Both the position numbers and the translations under genes were made by a program. The notes beneath the pieces were generated by a model. The model ran no database searches. It worked only from the letters and a program-made list of their open reading frames with translations, and had not been told where the DNA came from. From Flavivirga sp. 57AJ16 (lineage in GTDB: Bacteria; Bacteroidota; Bacteroidia; Flavobacteriales; Flavobacteriaceae), in assembly GCF_028736925.1 (NCBI RefSeq), contig NZ_JAQZAT010000012.1:112810-176809 (forward strand): 64,000 nucleotides of DNA, given 5' to 3'. Position 1 is the stretch's first letter. Each line of letters opens with the position of its first letter. Below are positions 1-8,079 of this stretch, one piece after another.

Positions 1-284
1 ATTCGGTTTGCGGCTGTGCAGCAGCCAATGCACGCCCAGGAGCAAGAATGAGTTTGCAAAATGAAAAGCGCCCTACAAATATTGTAACCGTTTTTGCAGG
101 TGTAGATAAAGAAGCAGTCGATACCGCCCGTGGTTATATGGTACCATTTCCTCCAAGCTCTCCAAGTATGGCATTATTTAAAGATGGGGAACTAGTACAT
201 ATGCTAGAACGTCACCATATCGAAGGCCGCCCGGCAGAGCTTATTGCAGAAAATTTAATAGATGCTTATAACGAGCATTGTTAG
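1..284 (+). CDS. Bacilliredoxin (BrxA/BrxB, DUF1094 family), 5' truncated by window edge
   Basis: The reading frame is open from base 3, before the first ATG at 48, so the gene begins outside the window. The upstream codons give a Cys-Gly-Cys motif at bases 9-17, followed by Ala/Asn-rich sequence, which is the active site of the YphP/YqiW bacilliredoxin family. These thiol-disulfide proteins remove bacillithiol from protein cysteines in the cytoplasm. The visible C-terminal part contains the family's [10 protein letters not shown] stretch and a C-terminal Cys. Bacteroidota carry this family, and bacillithiol use here is inferred from that. A terminator follows. The ATG at 48 is internal and should not be taken as the start. 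Confidence 0.88.
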   Translation, partial: SVCGCAAANARPGARMSLQNEKRPTNIVTVFAGVDKEAVDTARGYMVPFPPSSPSMALFKDGELVHMLERHHIEGRPAELIAENLIDAYNEHC

Positions 285-317
285 CATATTATACAACAAG
301 AAATAACCATTAAAATT

Positions 318-352
318 AAACCACGGATCTACGGATTATACGTGGTTTTTTT
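318..352 (+). terminator. Rho-independent terminator after bacilliredoxin gene
   Basis: An 8-bp stem (aaaccacg at 318-325 pairing with cgtggttt at 341-348) is followed by a run of T. It lies 34 bases after the stop codon. Confidence 0.75.
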
Positions 353-408
353 ATTCCTAATTTACGCAACCTATTCAACAATTCTTCATCTTAATAAAAA
401 AAAGACAT

Positions 409-810
409 ATGAATCTGTATTTAAGAATGATATTGGTTTTCTCCTATCTTATTTTATTAGTTGCTACTAGCTGCTCCTCTAACGATAATGACGCATCTAC
501 ATACAAAATTGAATTAGAACAACTTAGTTTATTAAAGGCAGATATTGAAGGTTTGGCCAAGGCATCTGTTTGTAATGATACTACCGAATGCAAATTCATT
601 GCATTGGGGAGCAAACCTTGTGGAGGACCATGGTCTTATTTACTATATACAACTTCTATTGATGTAGAACAATTAAAAGCAGCTGTTAAAGATTACAATA
701 CAAAGGAAGCCGCCTTTAATTTAAAATGGGGCATCACTTCAGATTGCACATTCACTTTACGACCAGTAAGTGCCAGTTGCGAAAATAACACCTGCGTACT
801 TATGTATTAA
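409..810 (+). CDS. Conserved hypothetical lipoprotein, cysteine-rich
   Basis: A 133-residue protein with a lipoprotein signal: hydrophobic residues 8-19 and a lipid-attachment Cys at 22 (VATSC). The mature part contains about seven further Cys in pairs, including KPCGGPW and a C-terminal CENNTC, so disulfides in the periplasm are likely. Related small lipoproteins with a GGPW motif are common in Flavobacteriia but have no assigned role that I know of. It stands alone between the bacilliredoxin and the acyltransferase. Function unknown. Confidence 0.7.
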   Translation: MNLYLRMILVFSYLILLVATSCSSNDNDASTYKIELEQLSLLKADIEGLAKASVCNDTTECKFIALGSKPCGGPWSYLLYTTSIDVEQLKAAVKDYNTKEAAFNLKWGITSDCTFTLRPVSASCENNTCVLMY

Positions 811-825
811 GACTTAGTTTTTACT

Positions 826-833
826 TATTTTTG
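826..833 (+). promoter_or_regulatory. Bacteroidota -7 promoter box, nearly leaderless
   Basis: TATTTTTG matches TAnnTTTG exactly and ends only three bases before the ATG at 837. Transcription from it would start at or next to the start codon. No clear -33 TTG is seen. Confidence 0.45.
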
Positions 834-836
834 CGC

Positions 837-1574
837 ATGCAAAAATTGTTGTCGTACCCATTAACCATTATTTATTTTCTTTGTTTTTTAATAACATTGC
901 TCATATTTCATCCAATCCAATGGATAGGTCTCAATGTTTTCGGCTATAAAGGGCATAAAAAAAGTGTCGATTTAATGAACATGTGTTTAATGCGATGCCT
1001 TCATATTTTAGGCACTCGATTTACATTTAACAATGCACATGATATTGAAACAAATCAGCCACTCATTGTTGTTTGCAATCATCAAAGCATGTATGATATC
1101 TCCCCGCTGGCTGTTTTTTTAAGAAAATGCCATCCTAAATTTATTAGTAAAATAGAATTAGGTAAAGGTATTCCTAGCGTGTCTTATAATTTACGCCACG
1201 GAGGCTCTGTTTTAATCGATAGAAAAAACCCGCGACAATCTTTGCCTGTCCTTATGAAATTTGGAGAATACATTGAAAAGAACAAACGGGCTGCAGTCAT
1301 TTTCCCAGAAGGAACAAGAAGCAAAGATGGTCGCCCAAAGCCCTTTCAAACGAAAGGCCTGGAAATTCTATTCAAAAAAGCACCGTCGGCTTTGGTCGTT
1401 CCTGTTTCTATAAATAACTCTTGGAAAACAGTTCGTTACGGAAAATTTCCTATGGGTTTGGGAACTCATATCACTTTTACTGTACACAAGCCTTTAAAAG
1501 TTAGTACCTTTGCCAATAAGCAAGAGCTTATATATAGTATTGAAACCACTATAAAAGAACATATACACCCATAA
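837..1574 (+). CDS. Lysophospholipid acyltransferase (PlsC family)
   Basis: Transfers an acyl chain to lysophosphatidate or a related lysophospholipid at the inner membrane. The H-x4-D catalytic motif is seen as HQSMYD near residue 82, and the glycerol-phosphate binding motif as FPEGTRS near residue 160. An N-terminal hydrophobic segment (about residues 5-27) anchors it. I start at ATG 837; the TTG at 831 lies inside the promoter box. The desaturase gene follows after 10 bases, so the two probably form a lipid-modifying operon. A second PlsC-family gene lies at 45585-46346. Exact acceptor unknown. Confidence 0.88.
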   Translation: MQKLLSYPLTIIYFLCFLITLLIFHPIQWIGLNVFGYKGHKKSVDLMNMCLMRCLHILGTRFTFNNAHDIETNQPLIVVCNHQSMYDISPLAVFLRKCHPKFISKIELGKGIPSVSYNLRHGGSVLIDRKNPRQSLPVLMKFGEYIEKNKRAAVIFPEGTRSKDGRPKPFQTKGLEILFKKAPSALVVPVSINNSWKTVRYGKFPMGLGTHITFTVHKPLKVSTFANKQELIYSIETTIKEHIHP

Positions 1575-1584
1575 AAAACTACAA

Positions 1585-2577
1585 ATGTCGTTAAAGAATG
1601 TTAGATTAGAAGTGATGAAGTTTTTGGAAAAAGACATTGAATCCTTAATTGAAAAATACTTAATTCCTATTGAAAAAATTTGGCAGCCAACCGATTTTTT
1701 ACCAAATTCTGAAGGAGATACTTTTTTTGAGGAAGTACGTGAAATAAGAGAACTTTCTAAAGAACTACCTTATGATTTTTGGGTGGTTTTAGTTGGCGAT
1801 ATGATTACAGAAGAAGCATTGCCTACCTACGAATCCTGGCTAATGGACGTTGAAGGTGTTGATCAAATAGATGGAGAAAATCCTTGGGCCAAATGGGTAC
1901 GCCATTGGACGGCCGAAGAGAATCGCCATGGTGATGTGCTTAATAAGTACTTATACCTTTCCGGACGTGTAAATATGCGTGAAATTGAAAAGACCACACA
2001 ATATCTTATTGCGGACGGTTTTGATATTGGAACCGATAGAGACCCCTATAAAAACTTTGTCTATACCAGCTTTCAAGAGTTAGCCACCTATGTTTCACAC
2101 AATCGTGTTGCTAAAATTGCTAGAAAAAGTGATAATAAACAACTTGCCAAAATGTGTAAAATTGTTGCTGGGGATGAAATGCGCCACCACAATGCTTATT
2201 CTGAATTTGTCGAGCGTATTTTTAAAGTGGACCCAAGTCAGATGATGATGGCGTTTCATTATATGATGAAACAAAAAATAACCATGCCCGCGCATTTTTT
2301 AAGAGAGTCTGGAAATAAAATCAGTACTGCTTTTGAAGAATTTTCTAATACCGCGCAACGTATTGGTGTTTACACATCGAACGACTATATTGAAATTTTA
2401 GAAAAATTAATTGCCCGTTGGGAAATTGATAAAATAACAAACCTGACCGACGAAGCCGAAAAAGCCAGGGATTACTTAATGAAACTTCCCGATAGGATGT
2501 ATCGTTTAGCAGATCGTATTAAAATACCAGAAAATTCGTTTCAATTTAAATGGGTTGAGCCTGCCATTATAAAATAA
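1585..2577 (+). CDS. Acyl-ACP desaturase (soluble di-iron, FA_desaturase_2)
   Basis: Introduces a double bond into ACP-bound fatty acids in the cytoplasm, using a di-iron centre and ferredoxin electrons. The two E-x2-H iron-binding motifs are present: EENRH at 111-115 and DEMRHH at 197-202, with additional candidate ligands at E76/E77 and E165. Length (330) fits the bacterial family. It lies 10 bases downstream of the PlsC acyltransferase, consistent with joint control of membrane unsaturation. No terminator is evident after it. Confidence 0.9.
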   Translation: MSLKNVRLEVMKFLEKDIESLIEKYLIPIEKIWQPTDFLPNSEGDTFFEEVREIRELSKELPYDFWVVLVGDMITEEALPTYESWLMDVEGVDQIDGENPWAKWVRHWTAEENRHGDVLNKYLYLSGRVNMREIEKTTQYLIADGFDIGTDRDPYKNFVYTSFQELATYVSHNRVAKIARKSDNKQLAKMCKIVAGDEMRHHNAYSEFVERIFKVDPSQMMMAFHYMMKQKITMPAHFLRESGNKISTAFEEFSNTAQRIGVYTSNDYIEILEKLIARWEIDKITNLTDEAEKARDYLMKLPDRMYRLADRIKIPENSFQFKWVEPAIIK

Positions 2578-2690
2578 CCGAAAATCATTTTACAACAAGG
2601 TTGGTTTCTAAAAATGACATAGAACTCATCTTGACTTTTTGTGTTTAACCGAAAATGAGATAAAATTTGTCCAGATGAGGCACTTTTAGA

Positions 2691-2720
2691 AAGGCATAGC
2701 ATCGCTATGGATAATAAAAG
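2691..2720 (+). repeat. Fragment of dispersed repeat overlapping an AraC start codon
   Basis: This stretch matches the reverse complement of 46462-46490, inside the inverted-repeat element at 46401-46560. About 25 of 27 positions agree, with one gap. The core gcatagcatcgcta is shared, and the ATG of the downstream AraC gene sits where the other copy has ACG. Confidence 0.55.
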
Positions 2721-3684
2721 TAACGAAATAAGGACGGATTTTAGTCATTTTTTAGGAAATAGTAAAAGTCAAGATGAGTTCATAGAAAAAGATTATACCA
2801 ATCGGGTTAATTTGGCCTTAAAATACATAGACAATAATCTTGATTCTGAACTATCATTAGAATCTATTTCTAATATAGCACTTTATTCACCTTTTCATTT
2901 TCACAGAATTTTTAAAGCCCTGATTGGTGAAACACTCTATGCTTATATCATTAGAAAGCGTATTGAAAAAACAGCTTCCATATTAATACACAAAAAACAT
3001 ATAAGTATTACAGAGCTTTCGCTACAATATGGTTTTAGCAGCAACGCTTCTTTTACGCGTGCCTTTAAAAAATTTTATGGTGTAAGCCCTTCTGCATTTA
3101 GAAAAGAAAGCCCAAATAAATATAGCAAGATAAGTCAAGTCGAAAGCAAGAATGGTCAAGAAAGTCCGATTTTTGAAAAATATATTTGCAACATTAATAA
3201 CCATTTAAATTGGATTAAAATGAATGCAAACATTGAAATTAAAGAAGTTCCTGAATTAAAATTTGCCAGTATGACCCATTTTGGAGTGCATGGTATTGAA
3301 AATGTATTCGATAAATTAATAAAATGGGGACAGGCAAAAGGTTTGATGGCAAATTCTGAAACCAAAATGGCAAGAATTTTTCATGATAGCTTTAAAATAA
3401 CAGATCCCGATAAGGTTCGTATGAGTATTTGTTTATTAACCGATAGACCATTTGTTTTAGAAGGAGAGATCGCTTCGGGAAGCATCAAAAAAAATAAATG
3501 CATGGTTGGTCGTTTTGAGATAACACCTCATGATTTTGAAAAATCCTGGAGCAGCCTGTTCATCTGGATGAACGAAAATGGCTTTAAAAAAGCCGAAGGG
3601 AATCCTTTTGAAATATATCATAACGACTTTCGTGAACACCTTGAAAACAAATGTATAGTTGATTTACATATTCCCATTGAATAA
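2707..3684 (+). CDS. AraC family regulator with GyrI-like effector domain (Rob-like order)
   Basis: The N-terminal part (about residues 30-130) carries the two helix-turn-helices of the AraC family, with the conserved second recognition region YGFSSNASFTRAFKKFYG. The C-terminal part (about 170-325) resembles the GyrI-like small-molecule binding domain, so the order is DNA-binding then effector, as in Rob and BmrR-like proteins. Such regulators often respond to hydrophobic drugs or ligands. No pump or target gene is next to it, so the regulon is unknown. The start codon and first codons coincide with a dispersed repeat. Confidence 0.85.
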   Translation: MDNKSNEIRTDFSHFLGNSKSQDEFIEKDYTNRVNLALKYIDNNLDSELSLESISNIALYSPFHFHRIFKALIGETLYAYIIRKRIEKTASILIHKKHISITELSLQYGFSSNASFTRAFKKFYGVSPSAFRKESPNKYSKISQVESKNGQESPIFEKYICNINNHLNWIKMNANIEIKEVPELKFASMTHFGVHGIENVFDKLIKWGQAKGLMANSETKMARIFHDSFKITDPDKVRMSICLLTDRPFVLEGEIASGSIKKNKCMVGRFEITPHDFEKSWSSLFIWMNENGFKKAEGNPFEIYHNDFREHLENKCIVDLHIPIE

Positions 3685-3732
3685 AAAATTGATTTGTAAA
3701 TTAGCGCTTCTCTAGAAATTAGAAAAATGACC

Positions 3733-3847
3733 TGTCATCTTCAGGAGCACCAAAAGTGTGATGTGAGGATCTTTTGAATTTTAATTAAACAGATTGTTGC
3801 TACAGTCGTATCTCCCTGTCTGTCGATAGGTAGGCTTCGTAATGACA
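3733..3847. repeat. Intergenic element with tgtcat/atgaca ends
   Basis: A 115-base stretch opens with tgtcat and closes with atgaca. Its size and ends resemble the elements at 17483-17607 and 53007-53111, but the interior has diverged. The inner part (aggagcaccaaaa...gaggatctt) also resembles 62509-62540. It fills the gap before the HD-domain gene. Confidence 0.45.
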
Positions 3848-3889
3848 AGCTGTTTTACCCCTTTCTAGACAGAATTTTATTTATAACTC

Positions 3890-4546
3890 ATGATGTCTTC
3901 AGAAAAAATTATACAAAAAACCATAGCCTTTGTAAAGGAGCAATTAATCAATGCTGAAGGAGGGCACGATTGGTTTCATATAGAACGTGTTTACAAAAAT
4001 GCCCAGCTAATTTCTAAAAGTGAACATGTAGATACTTTTACTGTAGCTCTTGGTGCTTTATTACATGATATTGCCGATAGTAAATTTCATAATGGTGATG
4101 AAACTGTTGGACCAAAAATAGCCCGAAAATTTTTATTTAAACTGAATGTAGACTCCACAGTCATAGAGCATGTTATAAGCATTATTGAAAACATTTCTTT
4201 TAAAGGCGGAAAAGAAGTACAAAAATTTCGTTCGCCAGAATTAGATGTCGTACAAGATGCCGATAGACTGGATGCTATTGGGGCTATAGGTATAGCCCGG
4301 TGTTTTAATTATGGAGGCTTTAAAAACAGGGCCATTTATAACCCAAATATAAAGCCAAACCTTCGTATGAGTAAAGCAGAATATAAAGCATCAACGGCTC
4401 CAACTATCAATCATTTTTACGAAAAATTACTGCTTTTAAAAGATAAAATGAATACTAAAACAGGAAAAAAAATAGCTTCAAATAGACACTCATTTATGGA
4501 ACTGTATCTTAAACAGTTTTATAATGAATGGGATGGAAATGCTTAA
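3890..4546 (+). CDS. HD-domain phosphohydrolase
   Basis: A metal-dependent hydrolase of the HD superfamily, YedJ-like type. Conserved metal ligands are visible: a first His in GGHDWFH (residues 24-30), the HD pair at 59-60 (LLHDIAD), and a downstream Asp in QDADRLDAIGA. Length (218) is typical of stand-alone HD enzymes that act on nucleotides or other phosphates. Two adjacent ATGs (3890 and 3893) are possible starts. It stands alone, so the substrate cannot be inferred. Confidence 0.82.
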   Translation: MMSSEKIIQKTIAFVKEQLINAEGGHDWFHIERVYKNAQLISKSEHVDTFTVALGALLHDIADSKFHNGDETVGPKIARKFLFKLNVDSTVIEHVISIIENISFKGGKEVQKFRSPELDVVQDADRLDAIGAIGIARCFNYGGFKNRAIYNPNIKPNLRMSKAEYKASTAPTINHFYEKLLLLKDKMNTKTGKKIASNRHSFMELYLKQFYNEWDGNA

Positions 4547-4650
4547 AGTATTCTCGGGTCGAGCACAGTCGAAGTACTCGTGGAAGCACATCCCTAAATT
4601 TTAAATGATCATTAGTAACAAAGTGATTTTGCTTACCTCAAGTTAATCTA

Positions 4651-5523
4651 CTATTGGATGATGTGCTTTATCTCTTTTCTGTACTGTGAGGCGCTTTTTC
4701 CTGTTATTTCATTAAACTGTTTATTAAAATGCGAAAAGTTATTAAATCCACATTCAAAACAAACATCTGCAATACTCATTTTACTTTCGTTTAACAGTTT
4801 TGTTGCATGGACTACCCTATATTCATTAACCAATTTAGTAAATGTTTTACCTGTAATACGTTTAAAATATCTACAAAATGCAGGGACCGTCATGCTTACC
4901 TTATCGGCTATTTCATCTAAACTAATGTGATTTTGAAAGTTTCTGTTAATGTATTTATAGATCAAATCAATTTTACCACTGTCCTGTGGTTCTGCCTCAA
5001 AAGCAAAACCGTCAGCATTTAAAATAATATAGTCGTCTGTTTTTGCTAAATAATTTAAAATTTCTAGAAATTTTAAAACCCTATCCAAACCTTCATAATC
5101 CAGAAGTCTATCAATTTTAGGCCCAATAACCTTTTTTGTCTCCACACTAAATCGAATCCCTTTTTTCGCTCTATCAAATAATGACACGATTAATGACATC
5201 TCGGGAATATTAACAAAATCATCTCCTAAAAAATTAGATTTAAATTGAACTGTCGTTTCAGTACCATTTGCTGTTAATCGATCTGCAAAACCATTGTGCG
5301 GTAAATTAGATCCTATTAATATAAGTTGACTATTGTTAAAATAAGATAAATGAGTGCCTATATGGGTTTTTCCTTGACCTTTATTTACATAAACAAGTTC
5401 TAATTCTGGATGAAAATGCCAAAAAGCATTATCCTTATCAACCTTAAACATATGCTGCTTAACCAATATAGAACTTCCAAAACTAGGGCTAAGTTTTTCT
5501 AAAGTAGGTTTTTTATTAATCAT
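4651..5523 (-). CDS. AraC family transcriptional regulator with N-terminal cupin
   Basis: The N-terminal part looks like a cupin effector domain (FWHFHPELELVYVNKGQGKTHIG, about residues 34-57, interrupted here only for notation). The C-terminal 100 residues hold the paired helix-turn-helix with CFECGFNNFSHFNKQF. This order (ligand domain then HTH) is typical of regulators of carbohydrate or secondary metabolism. It stands alone, with the next gene divergent from it about 200 bases away. No target can be assigned. Confidence 0.85.
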   Translation of the reverse strand: MINKKPTLEKLSPSFGSSILVKQHMFKVDKDNAFWHFHPELELVYVNKGQGKTHIGTHLSYFNNSQLILIGSNLPHNGFADRLTANGTETTVQFKSNFLGDDFVNIPEMSLIVSLFDRAKKGIRFSVETKKVIGPKIDRLLDYEGLDRVLKFLEILNYLAKTDDYIILNADGFAFEAEPQDSGKIDLIYKYINRNFQNHISLDEIADKVSMTVPAFCRYFKRITGKTFTKLVNEYRVVHATKLLNESKMSIADVCFECGFNNFSHFNKQFNEITGKSASQYRKEIKHIIQ

Positions 5524-5670
5524 AAATGGAACAATTAAGTATCAAAAATACTATATATTATTTTTAAAACCTGTATTCAATTATCATAATTATATGCTAT
5601 TTTAACTTTACATGGATTTAACATTCATTTAACAGATAAAATAGCATACAAACTGGTCAAATTTGATGTT

Positions 5671-5699
5671 TTGGAGTTCCTTATTCCAAGGTATCTTTG
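5671..5699 (+). promoter_or_regulatory. Bacteroidota-type promoter (TTG-N18-TATCTTTG)
   Basis: TTG at 5671-5673 and TATCTTTG at 5692-5699, with an 18-base spacer, give the best complete promoter in the window. The predicted transcript begins about 20 bases before the ATG at 5728. Confidence 0.6.
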
Positions 5700-5727
5700 T
5701 CTCATAAAACGATGTAAAATCCAAATC

Positions 5728-6327
5728 ATGAAAAATGTAATTAAAAAAATCAAAAAAAACCTATTATTAGTAACCATGTTGCTTACTGTAATAATAGGTA
5801 ATGCCAATGAAATTTCTTCTTTCAAAATTGAAGGAGATCTTAAAGGGACTACATTAACAATTAATAATGTAAAAGAAGGCGATCTTCTATCTATTAAAAA
5901 TTACAAAGGTATCATCATATATAAAGAGCTTATTCAATCATCTGGCATATACAATAAAGGGTTTGATTTAACCGAGTTACCTAACGGAAATTATTTTTTT
6001 GAGGTAGACAAAGATCTTGAAGTCAAAACCATTCCTTTTGTTGTAGAAAACAACAAAGTAACTTTCGATAAAGATAAAGAGACTGTTATTTTTAAGCCTC
6101 ATCTGAGAGAAAATAAGGGTATCGTTTATTTAACAAAACTTGCTTTAAACCTTGAGCCTTTGGAAGTAAAAATTTATGGAAACAATGAGGGCATATATAA
6201 ATTAATGCATTCAGAAAAGATTGAAGGTGTTCAAGTAATAGAAAAAATATATAAGTTAACAAAAGGAAGTTATAAAGTAGTACTCAATTCGAATAACAAA
6301 GAGTATATAAAGCTCATCAATTATTAG
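5728..6327 (+). CDS. Hypothetical secreted protein
   Basis: I place the start at ATG 5728, just downstream of a good promoter; the frame is open further upstream but that part would overlap the promoter. Residues 1-26 form a clear signal peptide (Lys-rich start, hydrophobic core ending near GNANE). The mature part of about 175 residues is predicted to be mostly beta, with DLTELPNGNYFFEV-like wording seen in many Flavobacteriia exported proteins with immunoglobulin-like folds. It resembles no family I can name. Single gene with its own promoter and terminator. Confidence 0.65.
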   Translation: MKNVIKKIKKNLLLVTMLLTVIIGNANEISSFKIEGDLKGTTLTINNVKEGDLLSIKNYKGIIIYKELIQSSGIYNKGFDLTELPNGNYFFEVDKDLEVKTIPFVVENNKVTFDKDKETVIFKPHLRENKGIVYLTKLALNLEPLEVKIYGNNEGIYKLMHSEKIEGVQVIEKIYKLTKGSYKVVLNSNNKEYIKLINY

Positions 6328-6350
6328 TTTAGTAAGTTTAGTTTAGTTTT

Positions 6351-6382
6351 AAAAGTGGGCTGTAATGGCCCACTTTTTATTG
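6351..6382 (+). terminator. Rho-independent terminator
   Basis: Stem aaaagtgggc (6351-6360) pairs with gcccactttt (6368-6377), followed by more T. It lies 23 bases after the secreted-protein gene. Confidence 0.8.
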
Positions 6383-6531
6383 AACTCATCCCGACTTTAT
6401 TCATTTAAGCAAAAGTCGTGTTTTCTTGCCAGTCTCGTGTATTTCCGATATTATTTTGAGTATTCTAGCATCTTTACAATGTAATAAAAAGTCAAGGTAA
6501 CATTGAATTTCAAAAATGATGCACAAACCAT

Positions 6532-7605
6532 CTAAAATAGCTTTAATTGCCCATCTTTATATTGTTCATGCAAATTCAGGTTAAGCTTTGGCATCGCCTT
6601 ATTATTAAAATACCTTAGTCTAGCTAGTTTTACAAGATTATTAATTTGTTCTGCTATTTTTCCTTCACCCCGCATTCTAGTTCCATACCGAGAATCGTAT
6701 AAATGGCCTCCATGACAACTTTCTATTTGATGCAATACTTTTTCGGCGCGATCTGGAAGCGTTTTATGGATCCAATCTTTAAAAATCTCTCCAATAGCCC
6801 CATTTAGTCTCACAATGGTATGAGCTATAGACAAGGCGCCGTGTTCTGCTGCTGCTTTTGCCAAAGGTAATATTTCATGACTATTTATAGACGGAATAAT
6901 AGGTGCTAACATCACATTTACAGGAATCCCATTTTCACTTAAAACCTTAACGGTTTCTAGGCGTTTTTTAATCGTAGTGGTTCGGGGTTCTAAGATACGT
7001 CTCGTATTTTCCGATAATGAGGTAATGGACATGTTCACACCGATTAAATTATCTTTTGCCAATGCTTTTAAAAGATCCAAATCCCTAAGGATCAATGCGT
7101 TTTTTGTAATGATAGCTACTGGGTGTTTGTATTTTAAAAACACCCCTAAACATTGTCTGGTAATTTCAAATTGTTTTTCGGCGGGCTGGTAGCAATCCGT
7201 ATTTCCCGACATAACTATAGGGTGTGCTTTCCAACTTTTCTTCTTTAACTGTATTTCTAATAATTTGGGAGCCTCTTTCTTTACCATAATCCGCCTTTCA
7301 AAATCCAAACCCGCACTATAGCCCCAATACTCATGACTATTACGCGCGTAACAATAAATGCAACCGTGCTCACAACCTTGGTACGAATTCATAGAGTACA
7401 TCATACCTATATCCGGGCTCTCCACTTTATTGACTATCGTTTTGGGGAATACTTCTAGGTATTGTGTTTTATTTTTATCGCTTACTTCGCCTTCTTTACG
7501 ACAGAATTCGAGAAAATCGTCACGCATTTCATGGCTTAATTCAAAAAAACGATTGTGGACGTTAACTTGCGCACCACGTCCTTTTATGGCTGTTTTTGGG
7601 TTCAT
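6532..7605 (-). CDS. PA0069-family radical SAM protein (SplB-like)
   Basis: Carries the radical SAM cluster motif C-x3-C-x2-C as Cys78, Cys82 and Cys85 (GCEHGCIYCYAR). The family is related to spore photoproduct lyase in its core but its substrate is unknown. Length (357) and the opening KGRGAQVN are typical of the PA0069 group. It is monocistronic; the gap upstream contains a hairpin repeat shared with the recA upstream region. Confidence 0.88.
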   Translation of the reverse strand: MNPKTAIKGRGAQVNVHNRFFELSHEMRDDFLEFCRKEGEVSDKNKTQYLEVFPKTIVNKVESPDIGMMYSMNSYQGCEHGCIYCYARNSHEYWGYSAGLDFERRIMVKKEAPKLLEIQLKKKSWKAHPIVMSGNTDCYQPAEKQFEITRQCLGVFLKYKHPVAIITKNALILRDLDLLKALAKDNLIGVNMSITSLSENTRRILEPRTTTIKKRLETVKVLSENGIPVNVMLAPIIPSINSHEILPLAKAAAEHGALSIAHTIVRLNGAIGEIFKDWIHKTLPDRAEKVLHQIESCHGGHLYDSRYGTRMRGEGKIAEQINNLVKLARLRYFNNKAMPKLNLNLHEQYKDGQLKLF

Positions 7606-7674
7606 TATAGTAAAAATAAATCATCCTTGGAGCAAGCCCACAAGGCATTCAACAAAAAAATTATTTTAAATTTC

Positions 7675-7688
7675 CGAAGCTAGCTTCG
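7675..7688. repeat. Perfect 14-bp palindrome
   Basis: cgaagctagcttcg is self-complementary over all 14 bases and sits immediately before the two-hairpin repeat at 7691-7792. Confidence 0.55.
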
Positions 7689-7690
7689 AG

Positions 7691-7792
7691 ATGTTAGGTC
7701 TGGGATCCCGCTCAAAAAGCGGGATTAGTTCTACTTACAATTTTGAGTTCTCCACCTTTGGCGGAATCTCAAAATCGAGTTTCACTAATAAA
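7691..7792 (+). repeat. Two-hairpin dispersed element, copy 1
   Basis: About 100 bases shared with 41102-41200. Hairpin one is atcccgct (7705-7712) with agcgggat (7718-7725). Hairpin two is attttgag (7740-7747) with ctcaaaat (7768-7775). The flanks between and after (tagttc, acttacaa, gagtttcactaataaa) are nearly the same in both copies. Base changes between copies keep both stems paired. The rest of the 7606-8079 gap shows only a palindrome before it and a promoter box at 7994. Confidence 0.65.
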
Positions 7793-7993
7793 GGTTAAAT
7801 TGGTATATGCTTTTTGTGTAGCTCTTTAAAATTACTTATAAATTCTATTCAAAAGTGTTAAAGTAAAAATGGGTTATTAACAAACTCGATACATCTAGAT
7901 TCGATCATTAAAAGGTGTGAATCACACTTGCCTTTGTAAAACTTTTCAGCTAACTTCGTTTAACAACCGATAAAGTTCATTAAAACGGAGCTT

Positions 7994-8001
7994 TATCTTT
8001 G
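7994..8001 (+). promoter_or_regulatory. Bacteroidota -7 promoter box
   Basis: TATCTTTG, an exact TAnnTTTG match, lies 79 bases before the ATG of the DUF4932 gene. The -33 element is weak. Confidence 0.45.
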
Positions 8002-8079
8002 CATTATACCATATTAAACCAATTCTAATGTAACATCTTGACCATTAGTTTGTCTTTAAGTTAAACATTCCTTATAATT

